A stretch of DNA of 64,000 nucleotides from Fulvia fulva (Eukaryota; Ascomycota; Dothideomycetes; Mycosphaerellales; Mycosphaerellaceae): positions 6,572,001-6,636,000 of the forward strand of contig NC_063012.1 in the NCBI RefSeq assembly GCF_020509005.1, read 5' to 3'. The notes beneath the pieces were generated by a model. The model ran no database searches. It was not told the DNA's origin and was given only the letters and a program-made list of their open reading frames with translations. Position numbers and translations under genes: made by a program. Positions 1 to 11,080 of the stretch are shown in pieces. How positions within the stretch are numbered: position 1 is the first letter of the stretch; the number at the start of each line of letters is the position of its first letter.

Positions 1-64
1 CGCGCTACGCCGTATCCTCTCTTCCTATACTACTCCTACTAGGCGATACTATTCTAGCTAGCTC
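1..64 (-). mobile_element. LINE relic, 3'-terminal fragment (LINE3 family)
   Basis: The first ~60 bases align with the 3' region of the minus-strand LINE at 51.98-52.04 kb, differing almost only by C-to-T and G-to-A changes. The match stops where the LTR of element H begins, so this is the left part of a LINE interrupted by H. It continues beyond the window edge. Nothing in it can be translated. Confidence 0.7.
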
Positions 65-225
65 TATAGCGGTTTATAGTTATGTTAATATAAAGTAGCT
101 AGGTACGTAGAAAAGAGGAGCGCGAGGTACGCCGAGGCTATATATAAGCCGAGGTGTTACGCTAGTACGCGCGGTTACGTAACCTATATACTAGCTATCT
201 ATTTACTAGGCCTAGGGCCGTGATA
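65..225 (-). repeat. 3' LTR of Gypsy element H (161 bp)
   Basis: This is the left LTR of a minus-strand Gypsy element. It starts TATAGCGG, ends CCGTGATA, and is followed by a pyrimidine-rich stretch (226 onward) that reads on the minus strand as the polypurine tract. The left limit is set where similarity to the LINE stops. The presumed target site AGCTC (60-64) cannot be checked because the right end of H is lost. No second copy of this LTR is in the window. Confidence 0.65.
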
Positions 226-3200
226 CCACCCCTATCTCAAATCGCGCTCAGTCCCTTAAGCTTGTATTATTACCGCTACGAATACGACATTATCTTCTAT
301 ATCGTCCTCTATATCTTCTATCTTATCCGTCTCCTTTGTTAGTCCGGTATCTTACTAACCGTCGGTTATCTTTCTTAAAGTAGCCGCCTATAGGTCTTTA
401 TAAGCACTAGTTTTAGGCTCGTAGTTATTAACTAGTAGAAGAGCTATAGGTACCTACGTAATTAACTCGCGTAGCCCTCCTATAGTTACTAGGTTAGTCG
501 TAGCTATTAACGAAGCGTTTACGACGTCTTCGGGTATATCCTTATAAGGAATCTACCCTAGTAGCGGCGTAAAGCCGGCTAGTCTATCCTTCGTAGGATA
601 ATTATAGTAGAAGTCCGCGATAGAGGCGGCGGTAGTATCTATTAACTCCTTAGCGGGCTCTTAAGTAGGCTTACTATAACCTACCTATTATACTAGGTAT
701 TTATATCTTCGCTCTTTCCTCCTACTACGAGGTACTAGGCCTAGTAGTAGCGAGCTCTTAACGTCTAGTACCTCGTCTAATATCTATTACGCGCTCTTAT
801 TACTATTACCGTCCTCTACTTCGATTAGGGTAGGCGGTAGCTAAACTTAACTAGAGACTAGTTCGCAGGCTAGTTAGAGTAGATTAGTATAAAACCCGTT
901 ATAGAGATTACTAAGGGAGCGTAGTAGGTCTAGACGATACGTATCGTACGGTAGGACTTCTATAATCGCGTATAGCCCTATATAGCGGTAGTCGAGCTTC
1001 TTTAATAGTTGCTTCGTTCGCTAGTTATACGTACTAAGGTAGACTAGATCGCCGACCTCGTATCGTAGTATAATCGTACGGTAATTGTTAGTATAATCTA
1101 CCTAGCTTACTTATACCATTTCTATTAAATCCCGAAGTCTATATCTTAGATCATTTATACGGCGAGCGAATACGTCGGTAGATTATACGTCGAGCCGTTA
1201 CTTATATAGTAGTAATACTTATAGTAGGTTAAGTTTAGTATTAGCGTATCGTAGGTTCTTACCGATGTTTACTATAAACGGGCTTACTCCTATAGTCTTA
1301 GAGACGTAGTCGTTAGCGGTAAACTCTACGAGAGGTAACTAATCTAGCTAATCGTCCTATATATAGCTAATAAATACGCGCAAATATTGTTCTATTATCT
1401 TATTCGTATTTTCGCTTTAACTATCGGTCTCCGGATAGTAACCCGCTAAGATCTTACGTTTAATCTATAGTAGCTTATAGAGCCGCCCCTAAAGGGCGGA
1501 GATCTACTAAGGCCCGCGGTCTAATATAATCGTCTTCGGTAGGCCGTAGCGTAAAAAGATATACTTAATATAGATATAGGCAATATATTCGGCTATTATC
1601 CCGAGGATAGGAATGTAATATTCCTCCTTCCCTAAGCGGTCCGTAACTATAAGTACATTCTCGAAGATCTAGCTATCTACCGTATACCTCGCTAGGGGTA
1701 AATCGACTATAAAGTCTATTACGACATCTTCCTAAGTATTAAATAGAACTAGTAGCGGTATAGGTAGCCCTTATTAAGGTTTATTAATACTACGGCTATT
1801 ACGGTATATCCGATAGGCGCGTACGAAGGACCTAATAAAACGAGTTATTCGAGGCTATATATAGTACCGTAATACTAATCTACTCGTAGTAGTCTTTCCT
1901 AGGTGTTCTACTACTAGCGTATCGTAGAAGGCTTTAATAATACGTATATAGATAGTGTTCTCTTTATCGTCTATAGGCGGGATAAAAAGGCTATATCCGC
2001 TATATTAGTTCTTAATATAGATTATACTATCGATTAGCATTATATATTTGTCGTCGATCTTATTCTTACGAAGGAGCTTAACGGGCTTACCGGCTACTAG
2101 CTAAGTCGTAGCCTCTATCGTATCTTCTTATTTATATAACTTACTAATGTCGGTAGCTAGTTATTTATCTACGACTACTCCTACTTCTAAGGAAGACAGT
2201 CGGAGAATCGTACTTATAGAGACTAAAAGGAAGTGCTCTAGTTTTAGTTAGATCCGGTCCTATTAAGTATACCTCGGGTCGGACTTATCTTATAGAATTG
2301 TATCCTAAGAGCGTCGTATAAGACTATCTAGCTTTGCCCCTTATACGCCTAGTCTATATACGATCTTAAAGAAGAATTGTAATAGGAACTCGGCCTATCT
2401 CGCTTATCGACGATTTAGCTATTTCGAACTTATAAAGTACTCGAGGTTCTTATAGTCGCTATATACGAGTATAGGGCGACCGCTCGGGTCTTATAGGTTT
2501 TCGAAGTCGGATTCTTTATCGATATTACCTACTATAAGTTTAGGTCTCTATTCTTCGAAAGCTTTAATAATAGCAAGTAGCTCCTTATTATAGATATCGT
2601 AATTACATTCTTACGGGCTTATTTTCTTAGATAAGTATATAATAGGTCTTAAGATATTGTCCTTATCGTATTAAGATAGTACCGCCGTAGTAACGAAGTC
2701 GCTAGTATCTGTTTTAAGGACGGTTCTACGCCCTAGAACGAACATTATAAGGACAGTGCCTCCTATATTAGTAAACGCTTACTTTAGCCTATTAAAGGCC
2801 TTTTAATACTCTTCGGTCTACTACTAAGGTATGTCTTTCTTAGTTAGCTTTACTATAGGTAGTACTATCTTACTATAGTCCTTAATAAAGCGCCGATAAA
2901 AGCCGGAGAAGCTATTAAACGTAAGAATATCTTTGATATTAGCCGGTATACTCTATTCTCGTATCGCTTATACCTTAGCCGGATCTATTAAGACTCCGTC
3001 CTTACTAATAATAAGACCTAAGTACTTAGTAGATTAGGTATGAAACTCGTACTTAGTAATATCGAGTTATAGGCCGGCCTCGCCGTGTTTCTAGAGTACC
3101 TTCTTTATATATTCGATATATCCTTCTAAGGTATCACTAAATAATAAGATATTGTCGAGGTATACCGAGGCGAAGTTATCTAAGAACTCCCTTAGGGTAT

Positions 3201-6200
3201 CGTTAATATAAGACTAAAACGTCCTTAGGGCGTTATATAGACCAAACGGTATTATAAGGCATTTAAACTACCTATAGCTCGTCGTAAAAGCTATTAGCTA
3301 TTCTAAGCCTTTAGTAATCCGGATACAATTAAAGGCTACGATAATATTGAGTTTAGTAAAGTACTTCTTTCCTACGATACGGTTAAGGGTATCCTATATA
3401 AGGGGAATCGGATATCTTGACTTAATAGTACGTTCGTTTATACTACGATAGTCGATATATACTCGTAGGCCTCTACCGGGTTTCTTAATAATAAGGACTA
3501 GTAAAGAGGCATCTACTCTACCTTAGTATCGGCATATACCCTTCTAGGTAAGCTATTCGTTAACCTAATAGGCGATGATCTTATCTTCTTAGTTTAATAT
3601 ACGGTATAGTCTACTAAATAGAGGAGTCGCGCTAGGTTTAAGCTTAATCTCGTAATCTATACCTAGCCGGTAAGGTAGAAGCTCCTTCGCGTCTTGCTTT
3701 TAGAAGCAGTACGCGAAGTTATAATAGATAGGTAGGAGGTAATCCTTTAGATCGATAACTTCCTCCTTCTTCTCTATAAACCTATCTATATCGGACTACG
3801 TATATATCTTATAGACGGAAAGTGTCGGACTAACGCGTTATACTACTAGTATTAACGCCGCTATACGTATATCTAGCCGTTCAATAGTCCTGTTATTAGA
3901 TAGTATCCTATAGCCAGTATTAGGTATATAGGGTACGATATTACGTATATTTCGAGTACTTATCGTATAAGCTATTAGAGGGTCTATTATACGTAGATCC
4001 CCTAGTTACTAAGGTTTGTTCTTATCGAATATAAACATTATATAGGCTTTGGCTCCCTTTCGCTTAGCTATCTTCTCGATCGCTCCCGCGCTAACTTCCT
4101 AGATATTAATATCTGGTAGTATCGGTATAGTTACTTTATCGGCGGGTAGCGTAGTCGACGGCGATATTAAGTAAGTACGTAGGCGCGGACGCGGCTTTAT
4201 AATTATGCCGGAGGTCATTGTCTATACTAGATCTCCTTTATTATCTTCCTCTATAGTAGCTCGGAAGGGTAGTCGTGCTAGTAATATAGTCTCGAACTTC
4301 TACGTAGTAACTATAGGCTCTTATCCTCTATTATTAATACTTTAGGCCTAAACTAGCTTGCTATCCTATAGGTAATATTCCTTATAGTACTCCGAGTTAA
4401 GTATTATTATACTAGAGGCAAAGTGGATACCTAGTTGGTGTTCGTCGTACTAGGGCCTTCCGAGTACGATATCGTATTTAAGATAAGTTACCTAGAAAGT
4501 TCTTATCTCTATATAACCGTTACTAAGTATAAGTTATAGGCTTATATAGTATTCTATTATTTCTTTAGCTATTAATCTATTTGCTAACCTGAGAGCTAGT
4601 AGGTTATTAAGCTTAATTAGAGGTAGCTTATGTTTTTATATATAGGAGAAGTCGATATATTTAGAGTTAGTACTATTATTAAGGAAAGTAAATACATATT
4701 GCCTATTAGCTATCCCTAGTATTATAAGGTATAAGCTAATAATAGGGTTATGTTCTATTTCTACTATTCTAAGAATATATAATAATAGCTTAAGCCCTTC
4801 TAGCGGCTCTACTAGTAGTACTTCCTCGTATCGCCTCTTCTCCTCTTCGTATCTACTGCTTATTACGCTTAAATAGCGGACTAGGCATTTTCCGCCGATA
4901 GTATAACGGTAGTACCGCTAGCGTTAGTACTAGGACATACTAGTATCTCGTATTTAAAGAGTTCGTAAGTACGCTACTATAGACGGTAACCGGGCTTACG
5001 ACATTTCTTATAGAGGTTCTTACGTATATAACGAGTATTCTTAGCTTCGTCTATAGTCTCGCCGAGATTACTTTTAAAAGGTTTAGAACGGGTAGACTAG
5101 GCCTTACGGGTTAGCTTATTAGAGCCTAAGCCTAAGCCTAGGCCTACTAGCTTATCGTCCTTATCCTTACCGTCCTTGTTCTTATTATCCTTCTTATAGC
5201 TCTTTAGCTTCTCTAAGCGCGGGTATAGGGCGTCGAGGATCTTAAAGTCTTCGTCTACTTAATAGAGGTTATCGATTATCTTAGTTATCGTTAAGGGTCG
5301 GAAGTTAAGATACTTATTAAAATAGCGGATAGTTAGCTTACGTTATAGATTATCTATTACATCTTTACCCTTAAGGCCTAGGATATTAGTATTCTAGCGC
5401 TACTTACGGAAGAAGGTCTAGAAGCTGTCCTTATTACCTATCTTAAGATTATTTAGGCGGTTACGAGCCCTACCGACTAGGTTACGGTCTCTATATCGCT
5501 TAGCGAGCTCCTTAATTAGTTCGTTAAGGCCCTTATATATCTTCTTACTACTAGTTAGGCTTCTTAAGATAGTAAGGATCTTAGGTCTAACTAACTCCTA
5601 GGCGTTACCTAGCGAGGCTAGTAAGTCGTATACGAACTTAAGTACTACCTTCTTATTACGGAAGACTATATAGTCGATAAAAGTCTCTAACTCGGAGAAG
5701 AACTTCTTAAGGGAGGGTCTAGATAGCTTACTATTAATAGTACCGACAAACTTCTTAGGCTTGTCTATACTACGCTAAGTCTTAAAGGGCTAGCTAAGGT
5801 CCGGATCGTACTTAACTAGAGACTCGAAGTCGTAGACTAGCTTCTTCTTAGAAGAGCGGCGATGAGTACGAGTATTGCTATCCGACTCCGAGGCTTCCTC
5901 TAACTTATTAGATAATAGATCGGAGTCGTTACTATTATCTAGCTTACGTATAGACTTCTTAGCTTTCTTTCTAGTAGTACGGCAAGCTACCTTATCCTCG
6001 TACTTATTACCGCGGTCCTTATTACTAGCTCTACTAGCTCTACTATTATTATTCTTGTCCTTAGATAGGGTTCGGCCGTTTTATAGGGCACGGCGCTGTA
6101 ATATAGCGCGAGATAGCAAGGATCGTACTCGAGAGCGGCCTCGGCGGTCGTCGAGTTACTTCTTAAGATTATCTACCTAAGTTTGTTACGACTTATTAAG

Positions 6201-6944
6201 CTGCTCGATATCGCTCTAATAGGTCTAGGCTTCTATCTTATATATATTAAGGTCAAATTCGAGGGCCTTAATCTTTGAGTCGTTATTAGATAACTACTAA
6301 AGTACCTCCTTCGCTTACCTCCTTAGGGTATCGTTCTTTATAGTAAGCGAGCTAATCTCGGCGGTTATTACTATACTTAAGGATGCTCTAGGTTAGGCCT
6401 TTAGGTTGTCTAGTTCCTACTAGACCTAAGTAAGCTATTACTTAGCCTAATCTATTTCTCCTCGTACCGTACCTAGGTCCTTCTAGAAGGCGTCGCGGTA
6501 CTTAATAGTATCCTCCTTCTATATCTTCTATATATCGCGATCCTTAACTAGTATATCGTACTCGTTACGTATCTACTAATCGTAACTCTTCTACCTCCTA
6601 AGCTCTTACCCTACTTTACCGAATTACTCGTAGAGTATAGTCGCTATTTATATTACATTCCTATACTCTCACTCCGTACGTCGTAGGATAAACTAGATAG
6701 CCGCGGCCCTCTCGGGCTCCTATACGAGCTTAACGAGTTAATCGGTATCGAGTTATAGGAGGTCGTTAACGGGGATTTGGAGGGTCTTTACGACTTATTG
6801 TTATATCTTACCTTCCTCTCCTTTGCCTTCTTCGGTAGCGCCGTCGTCGTCGTAGTTAACTACCGCCGTAGCTATACTATCGACATTCTAGATCTCGTTA
6901 TCGGAAAGAAGGTCGTATAGGTTAAACTTAGGCGGTAGGTCGGA
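226..6944 (-). pseudogene. Gypsy element H gag-pol relic, RIP-degraded, 5' end lost
   Basis: This is the degraded coding region of a chromovirus-type Ty3/Gypsy retrotransposon read right to left. Approximate domains are: Gag about 5000-6940 with a CCHC knuckle near 4985 (CRKPGY remains); protease about 4100-4700; reverse transcriptase about 2880-3700, with the catalytic box preserved as YLDN near 3155 and KYLGLIIS near 3010; RNase H about 2300-2750; integrase core about 1260-1740; and a chromodomain near 580-780. Many TAG and TAA codons sit where CAG, CAA or TGG would be expected, so no protein can be made. The 5' LTR is missing: Gag runs directly into LINE sequence at about 6945. The short frame at 5875-6180 on the plus strand is antisense to Gag and not a gene. 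Confidence 0.8.
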
Positions 6945-7312
6945 TATAGGGTCCTATCGGGCCTATTTCGCTAGCTTCTATATACTTACTAGCTTATCGG
7001 CGATTTCTTCTACTATAGCTCTCTAGCCGACTACTTTCTTCCTCCGTATCGTAGCTTTCTTCTATTAGTATACCTCCCTATATACGTTCTAGGCCTCCTT
7101 ACTATAGCTACTCGTCTATACCCGGTAGGCTCTCCTTACTTCTCTTACTACCGTAGTATACTTTAGCGTCTAGTATAGTTTAGACTATATTATTAGTTAG
7201 GTAAGCGGAACGTAAAGTAAGGTCGCTTTTCTTATTTCCTCTATTAATCCTTAGACTATCTCGTCTATCTCGTCTTTACTATTATATAACTACTACGTAA
7301 TCTAGACTAGCC
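6945..7312 (-). mobile_element. LINE relic, ORF2 5' part (LINE3 family)
   Basis: The sequence matches 54.12-54.49 kb of the intact-length LINE3 closely apart from RIP-type changes. It is bounded on the left by the broken end of element H and on the right by a D-family LTR. With the fragment at 1-64 it probably came from one LINE copy, of which about 2.1 kb has been lost. Confidence 0.7.
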
Positions 7313-7507
7313 TAATACGGATATAGCGTAAGATAGGGCGTAAACGTTTTAATACCTTAGAATCGAATAAGTTCTATAAAGAAGAGAAGATAAGAAAGTC
7401 GCGAAGCCGCGATAAAGTAAACGTCGAGGTTAGGGTCTAGGGTCCGGGCGCCCTAGCGTACTAGGTTACGTAATACTAAGTATAGCCTTACGAGGTAAAC
7501 TATAATA
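7313..7507 (-). repeat. Left (3') LTR of D, 195 bp
   Basis: It is nearly identical to 61843-62037 and to the inverted solo LTR at 29499-29693, all exactly 195 bp. It is followed at 7508 by a run of C that reads as a polypurine tract on the minus strand, which marks it as a 3' LTR. It is more RIP-mutated than the right copy: TGACACTAAGTG in the right copy is TAATACTAAGTA here. Confidence 0.85.
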
Positions 7508-8096
7508 CTACCCCCCCTTTTAAACCGCCGTACGCCCTCGTACGCGGAAATATATCGCCGTAGGGTATATCCGTAAGGAAGAACCGTACTATTAGGAAGC
7601 GCTAGCTTACGTCGGGTGAACCGTAGAGAGACTATATATCTTACCGTAGTAAGCCTTAAGTCGAGAGTCTATATTATACCGTAGTATACCTTAGATAAGC
7701 TAACTATATATTAAGCCTTAGCTTACCTTAAGTCATATCTATATTACGCGGGCGTCGTAGGGTCGACTATTAGTAATAGATTCTTTAGCGTTATAGGCTT
7801 ACTGTCTATAATATCCGGGTCGTCTAGTATCTAACCCTTTAGCTTCTATTAGCTAGGTAGTAGACCGGCCGCTAATAGGTTCCTATAGTAATAGTTAGCT
7901 ATTATCTCCTCTATACTACCTTTAAACTTACTATAAGGCACCTCTATAATAGTACCGCCTACCTAGCGGATAGTATACTTTACGTACTTTCTCGTCTTTC
8001 TAGTCTACTTACTATCTATAATCGTCTCGACTATATATTCCGGCTCTTTATCTCCGTTGGTAGCCTCGATTAGTAGCTATCCTTATAACTAGTTAG
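7508..8096 (-). pseudogene. D element 3' region: chromodomain and 3' untranslated part
   Basis: The minus-strand reading from about 8096 to 7740 gives a degraded chromodomain (EYIVETI, KYVKYTIR, then IANYYYRN, matching the last helix seen in the other elements). The remaining ~230 bp to the LTR are untranslated with a C-rich end. Element B has inserted at the start of the chromodomain, and the upstream part resumes at 38234. Confidence 0.6.
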
Positions 8097-8266
8097 TATA
8101 AGGGGGCCGTTCTTAATATAGGGCAAATAACAAAGTTATTAGATAGGCTATCTACGAGGAGTACGAGGTACGGAAAGTTAATATATAAGCTAAGGTATAC
8201 GGGCCGGCCCGTACCGAGTTACGTGACCAACTACTATTTACTAGACGTCCGCTTAGGCCCGTAATA
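8097..8266 (-). repeat. Left (3') LTR of B, 170 bp
   Basis: It runs from TATAAGGG to CCGTAATA (TG..CA ends converted to TA by RIP). A C-rich stretch follows at 8267, which is the polypurine tract on the minus strand. It pairs with 38059-38228. Confidence 0.9.
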
Positions 8267-8542
8267 CTACCCCCCTCCTAAAAATCGGCCTGTCCTTAGT
8301 ACTATTCTTCCTTACGACGTAGACCTATACGAAGGTCGTATCGTCCTCTAGATTCTCCGCTTTATTATCTATCGCTTTATTATTTATTACTTCGTCCTCT
8401 ATAACGTCGTCTTCGTTATTAGTTATTAAGTTGTCTATCGCTACGCTCTTACGCTTTACTATACTATTATTATCCTCGCTATATTAGATACTGAGAGAGT
8501 CGTAGCAATTTATAAAGTCTATAAATGCCTCCGTTATAGGCG

Positions 8543-8726
8543 TGTTACGGGCAGCCCGCGACCCCCTACTATAGCTACGTCGGCCCGGCCAAACCGCGGA
8601 CCTTCCGTATCGGGTTAGCGCGGCTTAGCTTTACTTTATAACTTCGCCGCGCCTCGCGCTCCTCTTTCGTAGCTTCGTAGAACAATAACTATCTCGTTCG
8701 GACCCTATAATACGCGCGCCCTTATA
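8543..8726 (+). repeat. 5' LTR of A, 184 bp
   Basis: It begins TGTTACGG with the original TG intact and ends CCCTTATA. It is nearly identical to 15575-15758 and to the LTRs of F and G. Confidence 0.95.
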
Positions 8727-8769
8727 GTTTATTCTACTACCCTACCTAGATCGCGGATCTAGGTAAGGG
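8727..8769 (+). promoter_or_regulatory. Priming site and hairpin behind the A 5' LTR
   Basis: The first 11 bases (GTTTATTCTAC) lack the TGG start of a tRNA primer site. Instead they largely match the reverse complement of GTAGAACAAT-type sequence inside the LTR (8677-8686). Directly after lies an almost perfect inverted repeat at 8740-8769 (13-bp arms around GCG). The same arrangement is at 48301-48343 in G and, inverted, at 60222-60264 in F. A role in self-priming or RNA packaging is inferred. Confidence 0.55.
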
Positions 8770-8954
8770 ATGCGTAACAATAGGAACAGATAGAACCGTA
8801 GAACTCGAGAACGCGTAGAGTCGCATTAGAATATAGAACACGGTAAGGCGTATAGCGCGTAGATGCCTAGAGAACGTAATCTAGCGACATTATTAGTAGG
8901 TGGTCGCGCGCTCGTAGATAGTTAGGATATAGGCACCGTTACGCCTCCCCCGAA

Positions 8955-11080
8955 CCTAGATAATATAACTTTATAAATAGCGAACGGCGGCATACTACCG
9001 CTACCTAAGCCTAAGGGCAAAAGCAAGTAGCGTATATCTCTTTTCCCCGACCTCTCCTCTTTCCCTTAGAGTTAGACATAGGACGATAACCGGCGGGTCA
9101 TAGTAGACACCGGTGTCGCGCTACAATCAGAGATTAATAAAGCTTACTAGAAGGCCTTCGAGCGAGAAGGAGGTAGTAAGATTGACTTTATAGAACTATT
9201 CGAGTTCAAGCTCGAAGAGAACCTAGGCGGCGACCTAGACGAGGTATATCTATTACTCGACGAGGTAGAACATATTCTCGTATCCAAATACTAGAATGTC
9301 ACCCTAGACAACCTTACGACCCTTATATCCTAACACCCGAAGACTACCTACGACTTCGTGCTATAAGTAGTCAATACGGCGATTACTAAGGGCAGATAAC
9401 TCGATATAATAGAGCGAGCTAACGACCTCTAGAACACCTAGTATACTACGCTATACACCGAATACGACCGCATCTATAAGCTGCTACGAAGTGAAGAGCT
9501 TGTCACACAGAAAATGGTAGCAGATCTTAAGAGTAAGAAGGATTACGACCTAGCTAAGTTATAAGAGCTAGAGAAGAAATATAAGGAAGCTAACAACCTA
9601 TATAAGCAGTTTAGCGAGATCTACGAGAAGGAGAAGAAGAAGGCACAAGATGCTAGGGTGAAGAACTAGGCCCTATAACAAGAAGTCGATGACCTAAAGG
9701 CTCGGCTTAAGGTAGGAGACACTATATAGAACGGAGGTAGGGGCCGCTTAGGCCGCCGACCCTCTCGTTCCCGCCTACGCGAGACCTTACTCGAGTAGCT
9801 ATTACGTAAGTATCGCGAAGGTACTAGTAGAGGTGGCAGTAGCGGTAGTAGTTATAACGATAGAGACGACGATGACCGTAGTAATAATAGCCGAGGACGT
9901 AATAACGACCGTCCGCGACTAGGACCTAATAATAGTCGTGACTTAAGAATACGTAATACCCGTACCTAGACACTACTAGTTGACCTTCTAGAACGTCTCT
10001 TTACTATTAACTATACCCTTACTCGCGGTATAGAGATCGGTAAGGGTATACCTAACCCTAAGTACTTTAAGAACGATAATGACCCTAATTTCGATAGCTA
10101 GTATAGTAGTGTTCTCCTAAAGCTAACTATAGTAACCTTCCGTACTAAGGCAGATAGTCTACGCTTTGTATATAGGTAGACGTAAGGTGATCCTTAGCGA
10201 AGTATTAAGCCGAGGATCCCTATGCCTAGACAGTAGTCCTTTAACGAGTTTAAGACTAGAGAAGAGTTATTAGATTAGATAACACGCTAATATAGTATAC
10301 GTAATAAAGGAACTAAGGCTATAGTTAACATTGCTACCTATAAGTAAGAACAAGGCGAAACCTTTATAGCCTTCTATATACGCTACTCGAAGTTACGCGC
10401 CTAGATGTTATAGACCGATAAGACCGAGCTTATACTGTTCCGTAACCGACTAAACCGTAAGTACTTTATTAAGACCTTTAGCGACCGCGAAGTCGACCGC
10501 CGCCTAGATAGTATATAAGACGTTATCGAGGAGTACACCGTACTAGACGAGAGTTTCTACGAGACAGATCGACTATACCCGTAGAAGGAGCGCCCCCGGG
10601 GTAATAGCAACTCGAATAGTAATAGCGGCTAGAACAACTAGAATAACGGTAACGTAGTTACTAGTACCGCTACCGGTATAGTAGGTGCCTTAGTATAGCG
10701 CCTACTATAGTACGCTAGTACTAAGAAGAAGGAGGATCTGCCGACATCTCTATAGAACCTACCTACGCTTAACCGTAAGCAGCGCAAAGACCTTAAGAAG
10801 TAGGGTAAGTACTACCGCTACCGTATAGGTTCTTACGTATCGACTAACCCTAAATGCCTAATATATAGGTACGATAGCGACTATCGCCTACCGCGTCTAC
10901 GTAATACTACGCCGAATCCGAACGCGAACCTTAGTTCCCTAGCCGCCGATCCGTAGTAGGGAAATAGTACGACCGCTACCTAAGCGTAGTAGATAGCGGT
11001 TACCCGAACTTCCTAGGACAGAAAGAGTATAAGATTAAGAGACACGGAATATAAGAGACGGTAACAGACTATAGTAAGTA
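8955..11080 (+). pseudogene. Gag of element A, RIP-broken
   Basis: The sense frame reads as a structural Gag polyprotein. It has a charged coiled-coil stretch near 9540-9720 (KKYKEANN, EKEKKKAQDA), a low-complexity arginine, serine and asparagine segment near 9740-9950, the capsid-like core near 10000-10560 (FRNRLNRKYF, EEYTVLDESFY), and a zinc-knuckle remnant near 10855-10900 (CLIY..DSDYR, where the second Cys and the His have become Tyr, as expected from TG-to-TA and CA-to-TA change). More than twenty in-frame TAG or TAA codons replace CAG, CAA or TGG. The frame overlaps pol near 11000-11080, so pol was probably expressed by frameshifting. The limits are approximate. Confidence 0.8.

Noticed and set aside
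5875..6180. 101-codon Leu- and Ser-rich plus frame
   Set aside because: It lies antisense to the Gag of element H. It is open only because RIP stops fall in other frames.
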